The position numbers were made by a program, and so were the translations under genes. A DNA stretch of 64,000 bases. It comes from Haloterrigena salina JCM 13891 (lineage in GTDB: Archaea; Halobacteriota; Halobacteria; Halobacteriales; Natrialbaceae). Where the stretch lies: contig NZ_AOIS01000036.1 of assembly GCF_000337495.1 (NCBI RefSeq), positions 81,692 to 145,691 of the forward strand. Reading direction: 5' to 3'. The first letter of the stretch is position 1; each line of letters begins with the position of its first letter. This document shows, piece by piece, positions 63,737-64,000 of the stretch. The notes beneath the pieces are model-generated. The model searched no databases. It had not been told where the DNA came from and worked only from the letters and a program-made list of their open reading frames with translations.

Positions 63737-64000
63737 ATGGACGACGACGAGCTCGCTGAACTGCTCGAGCGATTCGGCCTCTCGGAGACGGAGACCGACA
63801 CCTACCTCGCGATCCTCGAACGCGGGGAGTCGAAAGCGAGCGCCATCGCCGACGCCGCCGACGTCTCCAAGCGCTACGTCTACAGCATCAGCGAGGAACT
63901 CGAGGAGCGCGGGTTCGTCGAGGTCGACGACCACGCGGTGCCGACGGTGATCCGGCCCGTCCAGCCCGAGACGGTCGTCGAGCGACTCACGCGCAGCGTC
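63737..64000 (+). CDS. TrmB-family HTH regulator, partial at window edge
   Basis: The first 88 residues are visible. They form the winged helix of the TrmB family: LLERFGLSETETDTYLAILERG, then ASAIADAADVSKRYVYSISEEL and the wing GFVEVDDHAVPTVIRPVQPE (quoted in parts). TrmB proteins bind sugars through a C-terminal domain, beyond the window. In haloarchaea TrmB co-ordinates sugar and gluconeogenic metabolism; its position next to gnaD fits. A TATTTTAC TATA-like element is about 30-35 nt upstream. Confidence 0.9.
   Translation, partial: MDDDELAELLERFGLSETETDTYLAILERGESKASAIADAADVSKRYVYSISEELEERGFVEVDDHAVPTVIRPVQPETVVERLTRSV

Overview
The window is a gene-dense stretch of a halophilic archaeal chromosome. 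High GC, strongly acidic proteins, GATC/CGAG-rich codons, leaderless-looking genes with TATA boxes about 25-30 nt upstream, HalOD1 and HTH-10 (Bat-type) regulators, geranylgeranylglyceryl phosphate synthase, aMBF1 and a bacterioruberin carotenoid cluster all point to Halobacteria. A Natrialbaceae-type genus is my guess; that rank is inference. I see no CRISPR array, rRNA, prophage or intact insertion sequence. One tRNA (Leu, GAG) is present.

Layout, left to right. 1-2.6 kb: end of an Mrp-type Na+/H+ antiporter operon (minus). 2.8-6 kb: a small unknown, thiaminase TenA with a candidate operator, and Elp3. 6.1-15 kb: an FNT channel fused to two Usp domains, then the carotenoid block: crtD-lyeJ-cruF on plus and crtB on minus, with a Bat-type PAS/GAF/HTH-10 regulator just upstream of crtB. 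The crtB promoter carries a sequence resembling the Bat upstream activating sequence. 15.1-21.1 kb: a four-gene, translationally coupled set of single-anchor exported proteins (DUF7283-7286-like, probably pseudopilin-like); the last is 1177 aa with two inserted Ig-like domains. 21.1-22.5 kb: a low-GC lipoprotein beta-propeller that looks acquired. 22.6-30.8 kb: ornithine cyclodeaminase, small regulators and zinc proteins, MsrB, branched-chain aminotransferase, an alpha/beta hydrolase and GGGP synthase. 30.9-31.9 kb: a decayed Lrp/AsnC pseudogene and a HalOD1/zinc micro-protein pair. 32-36.8 kb: sirtuin, AspRS, a Tat-exported lipase-like protein and pantoate kinase. 37.1-40 kb: a membrane protein with 13 DUF1508-like repeats. 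40-49 kb: HTH-10 regulators, methyltransferase, phosphopantothenate synthetase, HalOD1, TyrRS, BirA, Usp and an amidohydrolase. 49.4-57.7 kb: KatG, SRPBCC, HAD phosphatase, DUF6735-like, a MutS-like ATPase and an SLC13 carrier. 58-64 kb: PurF, a DUF420 protein, tRNA-Leu, aMBF1, an AlaX-like editing enzyme, gluconate dehydratase and the start of a TrmB-type sugar regulator.

How parts work together. CrtB, CrtD, LyeJ and CruF supply most steps from GGPP to the C50 carotenoid bacterioruberin; the phytoene desaturase proper is not in the window. The Bat-like protein is the obvious candidate regulator of crtB. Pantoate kinase and phosphopantothenate synthetase are consecutive steps of archaeal CoA synthesis but are separated here by about 5.5 kb. 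GnaD and the TrmB-like regulator suggest a regulated semi-phosphorylative Entner-Doudoroff entry.

Most interesting leads: the Bat-type UAS at crtB; an identical 19-nt hairpin placed the same distance downstream of both the bat-like gene and tRNA-Leu; the orphan pseudopilin-like operon with its domain insertion and low-GC neighbour; the 13-repeat DUF1508 protein; the three-lesion Lrp pseudogene; and several unannotated-size zinc micro-proteins, one lacking a metal-binding cysteine.
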